Below are positions 8,564-16,203 of a stretch of DNA of 39,074 nucleotides, one piece after another. The translations under genes were made by a program, and so were the position numbers. This DNA comes from a virus: positions 1-39,074 of the IMG/VR virus record IMGVR_UViG_3300033388_001287. One strand, written 5' to 3'. The notes under the pieces are model-generated. The model did not search any database. It had not been told where the DNA came from and saw nothing but the letters and a program-made list of their open reading frames with translations. Position 1 is the stretch's first letter, and each line of letters starts with the position of its first letter.

Positions 8564-9184
8564 TTAGCCAACGCTCGTGCCGCCCGTAAACCCATCAAGA
8601 ATGTTAGGGAACGGATCGCCACCAACTGTTGTGCCGTCGTTATCGTTTGGTCCGCTTAGAAGTGTGGCATTGTCATAACGTACTGTCATTTGAATACGCA
8701 TGAACTCACCGCCGCTTTCATAGTTAAATTCGTTGTTTACAACGTTTGTTAAGAAACAACCATCTAGCTGCCAACTCTCAAGTTCTTCTGCATTCGTTCC
8801 ATCAAGTGTTTGAATTTGCATACTGAACTTATAGTTTGTTCCTGCAACTGGGCCGATTTGCTCAAAGTGGTTTAGCTGGCGCTGAACCTGTGAACTAACG
8901 GCGGAAGTTACAGCATTTGTAATGTCATCCCTTACTGTAACGTCGATTGGTTGCCACTCATGCTTGCCCATTGCGTATGCAATAGAGTTATATGAGTGTA
9001 CTGGAACCTCAGTATACGTAATGTTAGGGCGTGTAACAGATACAACGTTTGCTGTTAGTTCGCGTAGATTGTCGTTGGTTCCAAAGTTGCTAAACAGAAT
9101 ACGAAAGCGATAGGATAGCTTTGGTTGAAGCATACCCAGCTTGTTGCCGTCTAATGGAATACCAAATTTACTTAAATCTGCCAT
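8564..9184 (-). CDS. 19: Tail tube protein (gp19-like)
   Basis: 206 residues; T4 gp19 has 163. It forms the stacked hexamer rings of the inner tail tube through which DNA passes. Seen here: an N-terminal strand pair (LSYRFRILF), VSVTRPNITY, HEWQPIDVTVRDD and a C-terminal FMRIQMTVRYDNA strand, all in the order typical of gp19. The C-terminal 35 residues are a Gly/Asn/Asp-rich extension. AGGAGAACATTATAA precedes the ATG, and a GATAAATAA late promoter is at 9222-9227. A terminator separates it from the sheath gene, so tube can be made independently of sheath. Confidence 0.95.
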   Translation of the reverse strand: MADLSKFGIPLDGNKLGMLQPKLSYRFRILFSNFGTNDNLRELTANVVSVTRPNITYTEVPVHSYNSIAYAMGKHEWQPIDVTVRDDITNAVTSAVSSQVQRQLNHFEQIGPVAGTNYKFSMQIQTLDGTNAEELESWQLDGCFLTNVVNNEFNYESGGEFMRIQMTVRYDNATLLSGPNDNDGTTVGGDPFPNILDGFTGGTSVG

Positions 9185-9221
9185 TTATAATGTTCTCCTG
9201 TGAACAGTTCTAATACACACT

Positions 9222-9227
9222 TATTTA
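9222..9227 (-). promoter_or_regulatory. Late promoter (TAAATA) for tail tube
   Basis: The minus strand reads TTTGATAAATAAGTG, 38 bases before the gp19 ATG. Confidence 0.72.
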
Positions 9228-9260
9228 TCAAATTTCGAAAATAATTTTCCTGACCCTAAA

Positions 9261-9287
9261 AAAATACCCCGACGAGCGGGGTATTTT
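9261..9287 (-). terminator. Intrinsic terminator after tail sheath
   Basis: An 11-base stem AAAATACCCCG, loop CTCGT on the minus strand, then CGGGGTATTTT followed by further T. It lies 19 bases after the sheath stop. Confidence 0.92.
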
Positions 9288-9305
9288 CTTGTTTGTGGGT
9301 CCTTC

Positions 9306-12149
9306 TTATAAGTTCAAATCGTCGCCTGTGTTCTGGATACGAATTGGGATAAAGATGAACTCTACAGACTTGATTGGCTGGATAGCAATATCAATCCATA
9401 GTTCGTTAGCGTCGATGCGAGCAGGAGTGTTATTGCTCTCGTCCACAACTACTAGGAAGTCATTCAAGCCACGTAGCGTTACTAGCTCTGCTAGGAATGC
9501 GTCAAACGCATCTTTCACAGCGCCGCGTGTTACTGTGTCGTTAGGCTCAAACAAGAATGGCTGTGCCAACTGGTCTGCTTGATAACGAACATAGTTCACG
9601 AGGCGAGCAACATTAATACGATCTAGAGCAGACGAAGTAGCCTGTCTTGTCTTCTGACCAAATGCAACCAGTCCTCTGTTTGGAATGTTTGCAATTGGAT
9701 TAACGTTGTTCTGCTGTAGAACATCACGTTGTCCTTGTGTTAGTGATACTGGAACAAACTCATCGTTTGAATCCAAGTAGCCAACTGCTGATGCATTAGT
9801 TACTGTGCCGCGTGTGAAGCCTGCTGGTGCGTACCAAGGGTAAGCAACGTTGTCATTCTGCGCCATCACACGAAGCATCATGTGACTTGATGGAACAACT
9901 ACTTCACTACCATCTGTATTAGTAGATAGACCAGATGGGTAGTAAACACCCAAGTAGCTATCTGCTGTTACTAGACCATCTTCGCCGTTGCCTGCTGCGT
10001 TAGCAGAGTTAGAAGCCCATGCTTGCAAAGCAGTTGTACTGTTTGACAAGTTGAATGGGGAATCACCAAGAACAAAAGCTTGCTCTTTACGGTCAACGTT
10101 TAGTGCAACCATTTCATCAATAAGTTCTTCGTAGCCAGGAACAGCAATTAGATTGAAGAAAATTGTATCGTCACGAATTTCTTCATTACCAACTAGTACC
10201 GCAGCAAGTGCTTGTGTAACTACTGCTTTCTGCGCACGTTGTCCTGTAATCAAGCTACCATCTTGGTTGTTGCCACTTGAGCTAACCCAACGATCAACCA
10301 GTACGGTTGGCGCTGACGTTAGTGCTGTTGCATTTTCTGTCCAAATCTTAACATTGCGTCCACTGTAGCGTGTATTAAATAGCAATGTGCCACCTGGATA
10401 TAAACGCGGATCTGGAGCGTCAAGGTCAAGATCCGCGTTACTCTGTGCGGAATTCACTCGCGCATCAGCAAATACAATACCTGCTGATGTTGTTTGGTCA
10501 GTATTATCTACTAGTACCCATGCATCTACAGCAACATTATTACGATAGATAACTGGATAATCGTTAACTTGGTCGGTTTCAACCCAAACACTGTCTATGG
10601 TCACAGTCGGCTCGTCGGACTGGACATAAATTGTGCCAGCAACTTCATTCCATACAGCATTGCCACCGTTAACTAGAATGTCAACAATGAAGCTTGGATC
10701 ATACCAATATGTGCCTGCTACTGTAGTACCAGTTGGTGCTGTGCTTTGTACGTTATATGTATCTACTAAATTATCAGTTATAGCTTCTGCTATAGTTCTG
10801 AAGTTAGATGTCGTGCCGTTAATAATATACAGTTCACCTATAACAGATGTACTAGCGGCTGTAATAACAATGTCACGACCATCTGTTGCAGTTAATATTA
10901 CTTGATCTGTTGCACTTTTAGTAGCAACTACTGAATTGCTTGTTAATGCTGGATCAAGGTTGAGTGCGATAATAACTTCGTCAATGCCCGTCATAACTGC
11001 TGTTACTGCTGTGCCAAATGTAGTTGTTGCTGTGCCATTAAGTGTAAACACAGTTGTCGTATCATCAGTGATTACGCCTGCAACTGCTGTTGAACCTGTG
11101 AATACTGTTGTTGCTGCGCCGTTGTGCATTTGTAATGAAATATCTGCCTCAGAAAGTATCTGTGGACTTAGTGGCCTATTCGTTGAAGGGCCACCTGGAA
11201 CAGTCGTATCGTATGAATCTTGACTATCAATAAATCCAACTATTGTACCAGCAGCAATATTATTTGAAGAAACCCCTGTTAGTGCATAGTAACCTGCATG
11301 AGTATCTTCAATAGATGATACAGTGTCAGTAACAGATTGTCCTAAACTAGAGTCATAATGACTTATTGAGAGGTCTAGACCACCGTTTGGCGTAGATGTC
11401 TTCAACCACAAGTCACCTGTGGCTAGTGCAGTTGAATCGTCAGACTGTTTATCAGGTTCGCCTGCATGAGGAGCCCACTGAAAGTCAGTTCCACCACCTG
11501 CTGCTCGATGTGCTGGGTTACCTATTATCAACCAGGCGCCAGCCACACGTTCGAAATAAACAATTGTGCCGTCGCTTCTGTAGTTGACAACTCGGTTGCC
11601 GTTTTGATATCCGCTTGATGGTTCAGCATTACCATTGGTAATGGTTTCGGTGTCAACCACTATTAGATTAGTTAGCGCCTCCCATGCGCCTGCGCTGCTC
11701 CATGAAAATAGACCATTAATGGTACTAGTAGCTGTTGTATCTAACCAGTATGTATTGTCTGGTGCTGCTCCTGCTGGTGCTACGGACGTTGGATCAAGTT
11801 CGTCTAGATCAACGTCTGCGCGAACAACATATGCACGATTAGCTGCGCCAAGAAAAGAATATGAAGCCAAAAGACCATATTCGTTTAGTGGGAAGCCATT
11901 TTGTGCTGTTCCACCAACTTCGTTGAAGTTTGGATCACCAAATGTCTGTAGTAGTTCACGCTGACTAGCGATTAGAAATAAGCTGTCTGCGTTCGCGGCA
12001 GTTGTTCCTGCTGCGATACCTGTTCCATCAGGTGTAAGTTTGTCTTGCTTTGTAGCAATAAGGATTAGGGGTACAGTACCTGGTCCCGCAGAACTGAAAA
12101 AGCTCTCATCGGTTACAGTGACTTGAACGCCAGGTGATACTAGGGCCAT
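9306..12149 (-). CDS. 18: Tail sheath protein (gp18-like), extra-large
   Basis: Forms the contractile sheath around the tail tube. The frame is open to 12326, but ATG 12149 (MALVSPGVQVTVTDE) has AGGAGAACATAAC before it and opens like gp18, giving 947 residues against 659 in T4. The N-terminus and the C-terminal 250 residues are conserved in type: NRGLVAFGQKT, LVNYVRYQADQLAQPFLFEPND and the end VEFIFIPIRIQ. The excess is in the middle (about 120-600), which is rich in Thr, Val, Ala and Asp and looks like added surface domains. No minus-strand TAAATA box lies just upstream, so it may be read through from the dNMP kinase promoter. Confidence 0.95.
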   Translation of the reverse strand: MALVSPGVQVTVTDESFFSSAGPGTVPLILIATKQDKLTPDGTGIAAGTTAANADSLFLIASQRELLQTFGDPNFNEVGGTAQNGFPLNEYGLLASYSFLGAANRAYVVRADVDLDELDPTSVAPAGAAPDNTYWLDTTATSTINGLFSWSSAGAWEALTNLIVVDTETITNGNAEPSSGYQNGNRVVNYRSDGTIVYFERVAGAWLIIGNPAHRAAGGGTDFQWAPHAGEPDKQSDDSTALATGDLWLKTSTPNGGLDLSISHYDSSLGQSVTDTVSSIEDTHAGYYALTGVSSNNIAAGTIVGFIDSQDSYDTTVPGGPSTNRPLSPQILSEADISLQMHNGAATTVFTGSTAVAGVITDDTTTVFTLNGTATTTFGTAVTAVMTGIDEVIIALNLDPALTSNSVVATKSATDQVILTATDGRDIVITAASTSVIGELYIINGTTSNFRTIAEAITDNLVDTYNVQSTAPTGTTVAGTYWYDPSFIVDILVNGGNAVWNEVAGTIYVQSDEPTVTIDSVWVETDQVNDYPVIYRNNVAVDAWVLVDNTDQTTSAGIVFADARVNSAQSNADLDLDAPDPRLYPGGTLLFNTRYSGRNVKIWTENATALTSAPTVLVDRWVSSSGNNQDGSLITGQRAQKAVVTQALAAVLVGNEEIRDDTIFFNLIAVPGYEELIDEMVALNVDRKEQAFVLGDSPFNLSNSTTALQAWASNSANAAGNGEDGLVTADSYLGVYYPSGLSTNTDGSEVVVPSSHMMLRVMAQNDNVAYPWYAPAGFTRGTVTNASAVGYLDSNDEFVPVSLTQGQRDVLQQNNVNPIANIPNRGLVAFGQKTRQATSSALDRINVARLVNYVRYQADQLAQPFLFEPNDTVTRGAVKDAFDAFLAELVTLRGLNDFLVVVDESNNTPARIDANELWIDIAIQPIKSVEFIFIPIRIQNTGDDLNL

Positions 12150-12165
12150 GTTATGTTCTCCTTGA

Positions 12166-12171
12166 TAAATA
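12166..12171 (+). promoter_or_regulatory. Plus-strand late promoter candidate 1
   Basis: The sequence CTTGATAAATAAATA matches the late core seen elsewhere on the minus strand. It points away from the sheath gene toward 12193-12480. Confidence 0.55.
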
Positions 12172-12177
12172 AATATG

Positions 12178-12185
12178 TATAAATA
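12178..12185 (+). promoter_or_regulatory. Plus-strand late promoter candidate 2 (TATAAATA)
   Basis: An exact TATAAATA, the T4 late consensus, 7 bases before the ATG at 12193. If used, the transcript would start almost at the start codon. Confidence 0.5.
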
Positions 12186-12192
12186 GCGAAAT

Positions 12193-12480
12193 ATGGGCGA
12201 CTTTGAGAAAGAAAAAAGAACACTTAATGACCTTTCTGGCATTTCTTTGCCTGCATTAGATGTTGTTGTACAAAAGAAGCGTAAATCCCGCACAAAAGAA
12301 CACAACGAAGCAATTAGTAAAGCCAAGAAAGATTATTATGCGTCAGAGAAAGGCCAAGCAGAAAGAAAGGCACGGTCTGAAAGAACTAAAGCGTATTGGG
12401 CTAGTCCAGAAGGGCAAGCTAAGAAAAAAAGATTAAGTGAAAAGTATAAAGGTAAGAATTTTAAAACTTATAACGATTAG
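12193..12480 (+). CDS. Small basic protein on the opposite strand, possible DNA-binding remnant
   Basis: 95 residues, the only complete plus-strand gene I support. Residues 30-90 are strongly basic and built of two similar segments, KKDYYASEKGQAERKARSE and KAYWASPEGQAKKKRLSE. Such Lys-rich repeats resemble the NUMOD-type DNA-binding tails of phage homing endonucleases, but no GIY-YIG or HNH catalytic motif is present. Two TAAATA boxes precede it; no clear ribosome site does. Its last 20 bases overlap the end of the dNMP kinase gene in convergent orientation. It could be a homing-endonuclease remnant, a small DNA-binding protein, or an antisense transcript source. Confidence 0.6.
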   Translation: MGDFEKEKRTLNDLSGISLPALDVVVQKKRKSRTKEHNEAISKAKKDYYASEKGQAERKARSERTKAYWASPEGQAKKKRLSEKYKGKNFKTYND

Positions 12481-13087
12481 CAAGTAGTTGAACCATTCCA
12501 TACAAATCTTCAAGTGTACCATTATTGTACATTAATTCATCTGGTGTCTCTGCTGACCATGCCCATTCACTTGCATGAATTTGGTGTAATTTTTCCATAG
12601 CAATAATCGCAGCTTCGTCGCCCGCTGCTGCCATTTTTGCCCAGCCCCACCATTCGGGTTCTTCACCACGATCAACTTGAATTATTCTCCCACCTAATTC
12701 GCGTATTGCTTGGACTTCGTTTGGAAATCGACAATCACTGATTACAACGTTTTCTGTGTCTTTATAACGTGCCATGACGCTTAACATCCAAATATCCGTA
12801 TGAAAGTTGTCGCGAAATACGTCGGTGCCTATTAGTTGAAGTGCTAGGCGGGGAGTGAAGTCTTTTATACCAAGTTTCTCAGACCACCAATGGTCAATTT
12901 GCTCTCTGGAATCGCGACTCTCAATTGTATCGCCAGTAAGCATAGCACGATCCCAATTGAATAAATGTGCTGTGATGTCTTTGAGTGTAGCTGCGTAGCT
13001 GTCTTGTCGAAAGCCGTACTTATCTACGAGTTCGTCTGCTACCGCACCCTTTCCAGAGTTCATGCGGCCGAGTAGTCCAATTATCAT
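12461..13087 (-). CDS. 1: Deoxynucleoside monophosphate kinase (gp1-like)
   Basis: Phosphorylates dNMPs released from host DNA or made de novo, feeding phage replication. 208 residues; T4 gp1 has 241. A P-loop GRMNSGKGA lies at residues 7-15. The segments NVVISDCRFPNE and LGGRIIQVDRG are characteristic of this family, and Arg-rich stretches in between fit lid and phosphate binding. It has its own near-perfect sigma70 promoter at 13114-13142 and AGGA 8 bases before the ATG, so it is probably early. It stands just upstream of the late tail genes. Confidence 0.92.
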   Translation of the reverse strand: MIIGLLGRMNSGKGAVADELVDKYGFRQDSYAATLKDITAHLFNWDRAMLTGDTIESRDSREQIDHWWSEKLGIKDFTPRLALQLIGTDVFRDNFHTDIWMLSVMARYKDTENVVISDCRFPNEVQAIRELGGRIIQVDRGEEPEWWGWAKMAAAGDEAAIIAMEKLHQIHASEWAWSAETPDELMYNNGTLEDLYGMVQLLANRYKF

Positions 13088-13113
13088 TGAGTTATCCTTA
13101 TAATTATGCTCTA

Positions 13114-13142
13114 ATTATATCAAGGATAGAGAAATTTGTCAA
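13114..13142 (-). promoter_or_regulatory. Sigma70 promoter for dNMP kinase
   Basis: -35 TTGACA at 13137-13142, a 17-base spacer, -10 TATAAT at 13114-13119. Both hexamers are perfect consensus. It lies just after the stop of the gene at 13147. Confidence 0.93.
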
Positions 13143-13146
13143 GCGG

Positions 13147-13602
13147 TTATTTGAAATCGTCAAAATTAGGAAGTTTGAATTCACCAGTAACGTCGATGAG
13201 GCCTTCTTCGCACTCTGGACACCCTTCACCAAAGCACTTGTCACAAAGATCATATTCGCCAGTTGGAATATCTTCATCTTGTGTTTCATCAACAGCGGAA
13301 AGATGGTATGGTGGAAGTTTTAGATCACGCGCTATTTCATCTGCCTCTTCAGGCGAAATTTCACCAGAATCATGCATGAAACTATCCAAGTCACTTTCAT
13401 CGTAGATGTATCCATCTACTGCTTGCCCAAGCATCAAGTCTAATCGCTTGAGAAGTGCCAAACGTCGCTCTTGCGTATTGTTATCATCCATGATAAACGC
13501 AATTATATCATCCTGATTGTCAGACATTAACAAATTGTCAAAGTCCTCTTTTCGTTTCATCGCTGGATGGCGCACGACATTTGAAATTTCATTCATCTTC
13601 AT
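13147..13602 (-). CDS. Acidic protein with DnaJ-type zinc ribbon
   Basis: 151 residues, strongly acidic. It begins MKMNEIS, resembling the N-terminus of 14228-14488. Near the C-terminus CDKCFGEGCPECEEG forms a compact CxxC...CxxC zinc knuckle of the DnaJ type, like those in the genes at 1-1534 and 3210-5144. No enzymatic motif is seen. The ATG at 13602 overlaps the upstream stop as ATGA, so it is coupled to 13599-13841 and expressed from the sigma70 promoter at 13863-13891. Function unknown. Confidence 0.85.
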   Translation of the reverse strand: MKMNEISNVVRHPAMKRKEDFDNLLMSDNQDDIIAFIMDDNNTQERRLALLKRLDLMLGQAVDGYIYDESDLDSFMHDSGEISPEEADEIARDLKLPPYHLSAVDETQDEDIPTGEYDLCDKCFGEGCPECEEGLIDVTGEFKLPNFDDFK

Positions 13603-13841
13603 TCTGTTGCTGGTACTTCCTCTGTTAATGCAGATTCACCCAATCGCACACCACGCAAAAGCAAGACTTTTTCAATTTTTGGCCTGTCTTTTGGTGTATT
13701 ACCAGACTCGTACATCTTAATCAACTCTGGTGTTGAAACTGTGTGCGCAGATGTGCTGCTCTTCCTGTTTCCAAGCTTGTACTTGTATGTACGTACTTCT
13801 GCTTTCTTACCGCGATCTGCTCTAAATTTTGCTTTTGGCAT
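13599..13841 (-). CDS. Small basic hypothetical protein
   Basis: 80 residues with a Lys/Arg-rich first half (MPKAKFRADRGKKAEVRTYKYKLG) and an acidic end. GAGGATAGAAAA precedes the ATG. It is the first gene after the sigma70 promoter at 13863-13891 and overlaps the next start as ATGA. No domain is recognised; the basic half could bind nucleic acid. Confidence 0.82.
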   Translation of the reverse strand: MPKAKFRADRGKKAEVRTYKYKLGNRKSSTSAHTVSTPELIKMYESGNTPKDRPKIEKVLLLRGVRLGESALTEEVPATE

Positions 13842-13862
13842 TTTTCTATCCTCAAAAGAATT

Positions 13863-13891
13863 ATTATAGACTATTCTGTACCAAAAGTCAA
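13863..13891 (-). promoter_or_regulatory. Sigma70 promoter for 13599-13841 and 13147-13602
   Basis: -35 TTGACT at 13886-13891, a 17-base spacer, -10 TATAAT at 13863-13868, 22 bases before the start codon. Confidence 0.92.
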
Positions 13892-13907
13892 GCCCGTATT
13901 TCCTCTT

Positions 13908-14228
13908 TTATACGTGATCTGGGCCTGGGCGCGATTTTACAACATCTGCAAACTCGTCACCGTCCACATACCATCCTGGGCGATCTGGCTCATGGCCGTT
14001 GTCGCGCAGTAGCTTCATTTGTTTATGCGTTAAATAATACATACGTCCGAAATCTTCAGGATGAATAGTTGCTTGGCTCAATAAGCGCAATGGATTATTC
14101 ATATTGCTATCATCACCTATGGTTTTCATCATGCGCGCAACTATGTAAATTATGCAGCCTATAAATCCTGCGATAAAAAGAACAAATCCTAGTATTACTA
14201 ATCCTACGACAGTCAATGCTTCTATCAT
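13908..14228 (-). CDS. Single-span membrane protein, hypothetical
   Basis: 106 residues. A strongly hydrophobic segment from about residue 4 to 31 (LTVVGLVILGFVLFIAGF) is followed by a basic ARMMK, indicating a membrane anchor with the C-terminal domain in the cytoplasm. The soluble part contains HPEDFGRMYYLTHKQMKLL, which looks helical, then an acidic stretch. The start overlaps the upstream stop as TAATG, so it is coupled to 14228-14488. Function unknown. Confidence 0.82.
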   Translation of the reverse strand: MIEALTVVGLVILGFVLFIAGFIGCIIYIVARMMKTIGDDSNMNNPLRLLSQATIHPEDFGRMYYLTHKQMKLLRDNGHEPDRPGWYVDGDEFADVVKSRPGPDHV

Positions 14229-14488
14229 TATCTATTATCCTTAGTGAGCATACTATCTTTGCCATCACCGCATTTCTCGCTGTGCTTTCCATGACAATCT
14301 TCTATATCGCCAACAATTTCTACATCATAGCGATCACGAACTATTTTTAATGCTGCTCGTACATCGTGCCCTTCGCCTGCTTTTCCTTTGTTAGCATCTA
14401 AGAACTTTTTCTCAGCTTCTTTAGGATCATGTGCAACAATAACTGGTACGTGAGGCTTGCTTTCACTTATAATTTCGTTAATCTTCAT
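14228..14488 (-). CDS. Small hypothetical protein with MKINEI N-terminus
   Basis: 86 residues with N-terminus MKINEIISES, then a VPVIVAHDPKEAEKKFLDA segment and a His/Cys-containing end (CHGKHSEKCGDGKD). The N-terminus resembles those of the proteins at 13147-13602 and 22186-22413. It overlaps both neighbours as TAATG and is cotranscribed with neck protein gp13, so it is probably late. No domain recognised. Confidence 0.82.
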   Translation of the reverse strand: MKINEIISESKPHVPVIVAHDPKEAEKKFLDANKGKAGEGHDVRAALKIVRDRYDVEIVGDIEDCHGKHSEKCGDGKDSMLTKDNR

Positions 14489-15240
14489 TATCCAATCCTA
14501 AATGGCATGCCGTCTCTGCTTGCAACAAAGTTCTGCAATTCAATTTCAAGACGTTCCATATCTGCCAGTCCATCAGCTTTCATCTGCTCACCGTTAAGCA
14601 ATACAGCGCCGCCTGGGCCTGGAAGTCCACCTGGGAATTTACTACGTGCTTCACCTAGCATCGCTTTTGACTTAGCCAAAGCGTATTCGCGAATCCAGGG
14701 GCCAGTATAAATGTCAGTGAGCAAGAATCCTTCTGGTTTCTTCATCCAAGTTTTAGCCATTACATCTTCTTCTGCTGTAGGACGACGAACAAGTTCTAGT
14801 TCATGCGAGGATGGCTTCCAAATGAAGTTAATTTCTGAGCCAAATACACGACCAATTGTTTCTTGATACTGCGCAAAGAAGTCCCAAGTGGCTAGACCAC
14901 CTGTACGACCAGCTTGCAGTAGATAGATGTTTGAGAATGCTGCTTCGAATGGATCGAAGTTAGTACCACCAGTACTGTTAGCTCCTACGCCCCTGCGATA
15001 CAACTTTTCAACCTCCACAACCTCTTCTGGAAGTGTGTAGATGTTCTGATCTGGTTGCATTGTGAAGAATACATGTGATTCTTCAACACCGCCAGTTGTA
15101 CGTTGTCGAATTTTTTCAATTGCCAATTTGATTGCGAGGTCGAGGTGCTCGTTATCAAGCTCTACTTCGATCATCTGATCGCCAAGTAATAGCTGAATCT
15201 CTTTTTTCAAAGTGTGACGCGGTGTTTCTGTTGCTGACAT
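14488..15240 (-). CDS. 13: Neck protein (gp13-like)
   Basis: Part of the collar that seals the filled head and lets the tail attach. 250 residues; T4 gp13 has 309. The C-terminal half follows the T4 protein closely in pattern: WIREYALAKSKAMLGEARSKF, a Pro/Gly turn, then GAVLLNGEQM and a final helix ending GMPFRIG (T4 ends FGILVG). The N-terminal LKKEIQLLLGD with a VELDNEHLDLAI helix also fits. A GATAAATAC late promoter lies at 15268-15273 and GAGG upstream of the ATG. The partner gp14 is not seen in this window. Confidence 0.88.
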   Translation of the reverse strand: MSATETPRHTLKKEIQLLLGDQMIEVELDNEHLDLAIKLAIEKIRQRTTGGVEESHVFFTMQPDQNIYTLPEEVVEVEKLYRRGVGANSTGGTNFDPFEAAFSNIYLLQAGRTGGLATWDFFAQYQETIGRVFGSEINFIWKPSSHELELVRRPTAEEDVMAKTWMKKPEGFLLTDIYTGPWIREYALAKSKAMLGEARSKFPGGLPGPGGAVLLNGEQMKADGLADMERLEIELQNFVASRDGMPFRIG

Positions 15241-15267
15241 TCAATAATCCTCTACTATGATGTAGAG

Positions 15268-15273
15268 TATTTA
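15268..15273 (-). promoter_or_regulatory. Late promoter (TAAATA) for gp13
   Basis: The minus strand reads GCTGATAAATACTCT, 28 bases before the ATG. Confidence 0.78.
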
Positions 15274-15285
15274 TCAGCTTTTGGT

Positions 15286-15837
15286 TTATTTGCGCTTTCT
15301 TTTCTGGTCGCGCTTTCGATCTTGGCGATTTTCGCGTCGTTCGTTATTGACTACACGGGGTTCGCGTCGTTCGTTATTGACTACACGGGGTTCACGTTGT
15401 CTAGGCGGAGTAGTTCTTGGTGGTGTGCGACGAGGTGGAGTGCTTCGTGGCTCGTTTCGTACTTGAGGCTGTACATAGTCGCGTCTATTATTGCGTTGTC
15501 TATCATTATCATGTTGTCTTTGATTATTGCGCGGACGAACGGTGTGTTCGCAATACGAAGTATGAACATGCACATGCTGCACAACTACAGGACGAGAAAA
15601 ATGCCTGTGGCCGCTATAATGTCGCGGAGCATGATAGTAACGATACCCGTGATTACCATACACACGATAACCATTGTAGTAACTGCCACTGTAGTAGCCT
15701 AGCGTGTAGCTGATGTGATTAGTTGGTTGAAAATACGGGCCATAGTTGTGACCACTGTGATAATCGACTGCGACAAACTCCATTGACTCGCAACCTGCGA
15801 GTGTAAAAAGTGCTGCTAATACTAATAAAATACGCAT
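15286..15837 (-). CDS. His/Tyr- and Arg/Pro-rich lipoprotein with tandem repeats
   Basis: 183 residues. The signal peptide ends in lipobox LAGC (Cys16), so the mature protein should be lipid-anchored in the host envelope. Residues 25-95 are rich in Tyr, His and Gly; residues 95-183 are extremely basic, with TPPR units and two exact copies of REPRVVNNER encoded by a 30-base tandem repeat. A TAAATA box is at 15862-15867 and GGAGAG before the ATG. Superinfection exclusion or envelope modification is possible; no family is recognised. Confidence 0.85.
   Translation of the reverse strand: MRILLVLAALFTLAGCESMEFVAVDYHSGHNYGPYFQPTNHISYTLGYYSGSYYNGYRVYGNHGYRYYHAPRHYSGHRHFSRPVVVQHVHVHTSYCEHTVRPRNNQRQHDNDRQRNNRRDYVQPQVRNEPRSTPPRRTPPRTTPPRQREPRVVNNERREPRVVNNERRENRQDRKRDQKRKRK
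15331..15390. repeat. Perfect 30-base tandem repeat, two copies
   Basis: Copies at 15331-15360 and 15361-15390 are identical and in frame, encoding REPRVVNNER twice in the lipoprotein. Copy number may vary by slippage. Confidence 0.95.
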
Positions 15838-15861
15838 GATTTTGCTCTCCTTCGTATATAT

Positions 15862-15867
15862 TATTTA
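15862..15867 (-). promoter_or_regulatory. Late promoter candidate for the 15286-15837 lipoprotein
   Basis: The minus strand reads AGTACTAAATAATAT, 25 bases before the ATG. Confidence 0.6.
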
Positions 15868-15924
15868 GTACTATGATAGCACAATTTCGCTGAACGTCAC
15901 CTGAATATCGGGGATTTTTGGAAA

Positions 15925-16179
15925 TTAATTTCCTGCTGATGCAGCAACAGCGATTTCGTGCGGGCAATTAGCATTATGTTCATGTTTATGAATCGTTGCG
16001 CCGAATTTGCCGCTCACCATGAAACCTACATAATCGTAGTCATCATTGTAGCCAAACGTCTGTTTAGAGTTTGGTGTTTCATGTATTTGCAGTGTGTATT
16101 TCTTCTCTCTGATTACTTCACCGAGAGTATCACACCCACTTACTGTAACTAGTGCTATAATTATGAATAGTGTTCTCAT
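15925..16179 (-). CDS. Small lipoprotein, hypothetical
   Basis: 84 residues. Signal peptide MRTLFIIIALVTVSGC with the lipobox Cys at 16; the mature part is short, with HKHEHNANCPHE near the end, a possible metal-binding His cluster. AAGGAGG lies before the ATG, and a TAAATA box overlaps the stop of the upstream gene. Pairs with the lipoprotein at 15286-15837 as an envelope-targeted block. Function unknown; surface exclusion is one possibility. Confidence 0.83.
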   Translation of the reverse strand: MRTLFIIIALVTVSGCDTLGEVIREKKYTLQIHETPNSKQTFGYNDDYDYVGFMVSGKFGATIHKHEHNANCPHEIAVAASAGN

Positions 16180-16197
16180 AATAGCCTCCTTACAATC

Positions 16198-16203
16198 TAT
16201 TTA
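16198..16203 (-). promoter_or_regulatory. Late promoter candidate for the 15925-16179 lipoprotein
   Basis: The minus strand reads CGACTAAATAGATTG; the TAA is also the stop codon of 16201-16383. Confidence 0.55.

Noticed and set aside
12150-12326. Upstream extension of the tail sheath frame (59 extra residues)
   Set aside because: It starts at a TTG inside the opposite-strand gene, lacks a ribosome site, and the residues do not look like a gp18 start; ATG 12149 has a good ribosome site.
15331-15390. CRISPR-like repeat
   Set aside because: Two directly abutting 30-base copies without spacers, in frame inside a gene: a coding tandem repeat.
15281-15713. Plus-strand Arg/Val-rich frames in the lipoprotein region
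   Set aside because: They arise from the tandem repeats and skewed composition of the lipoprotein gene on the other strand.
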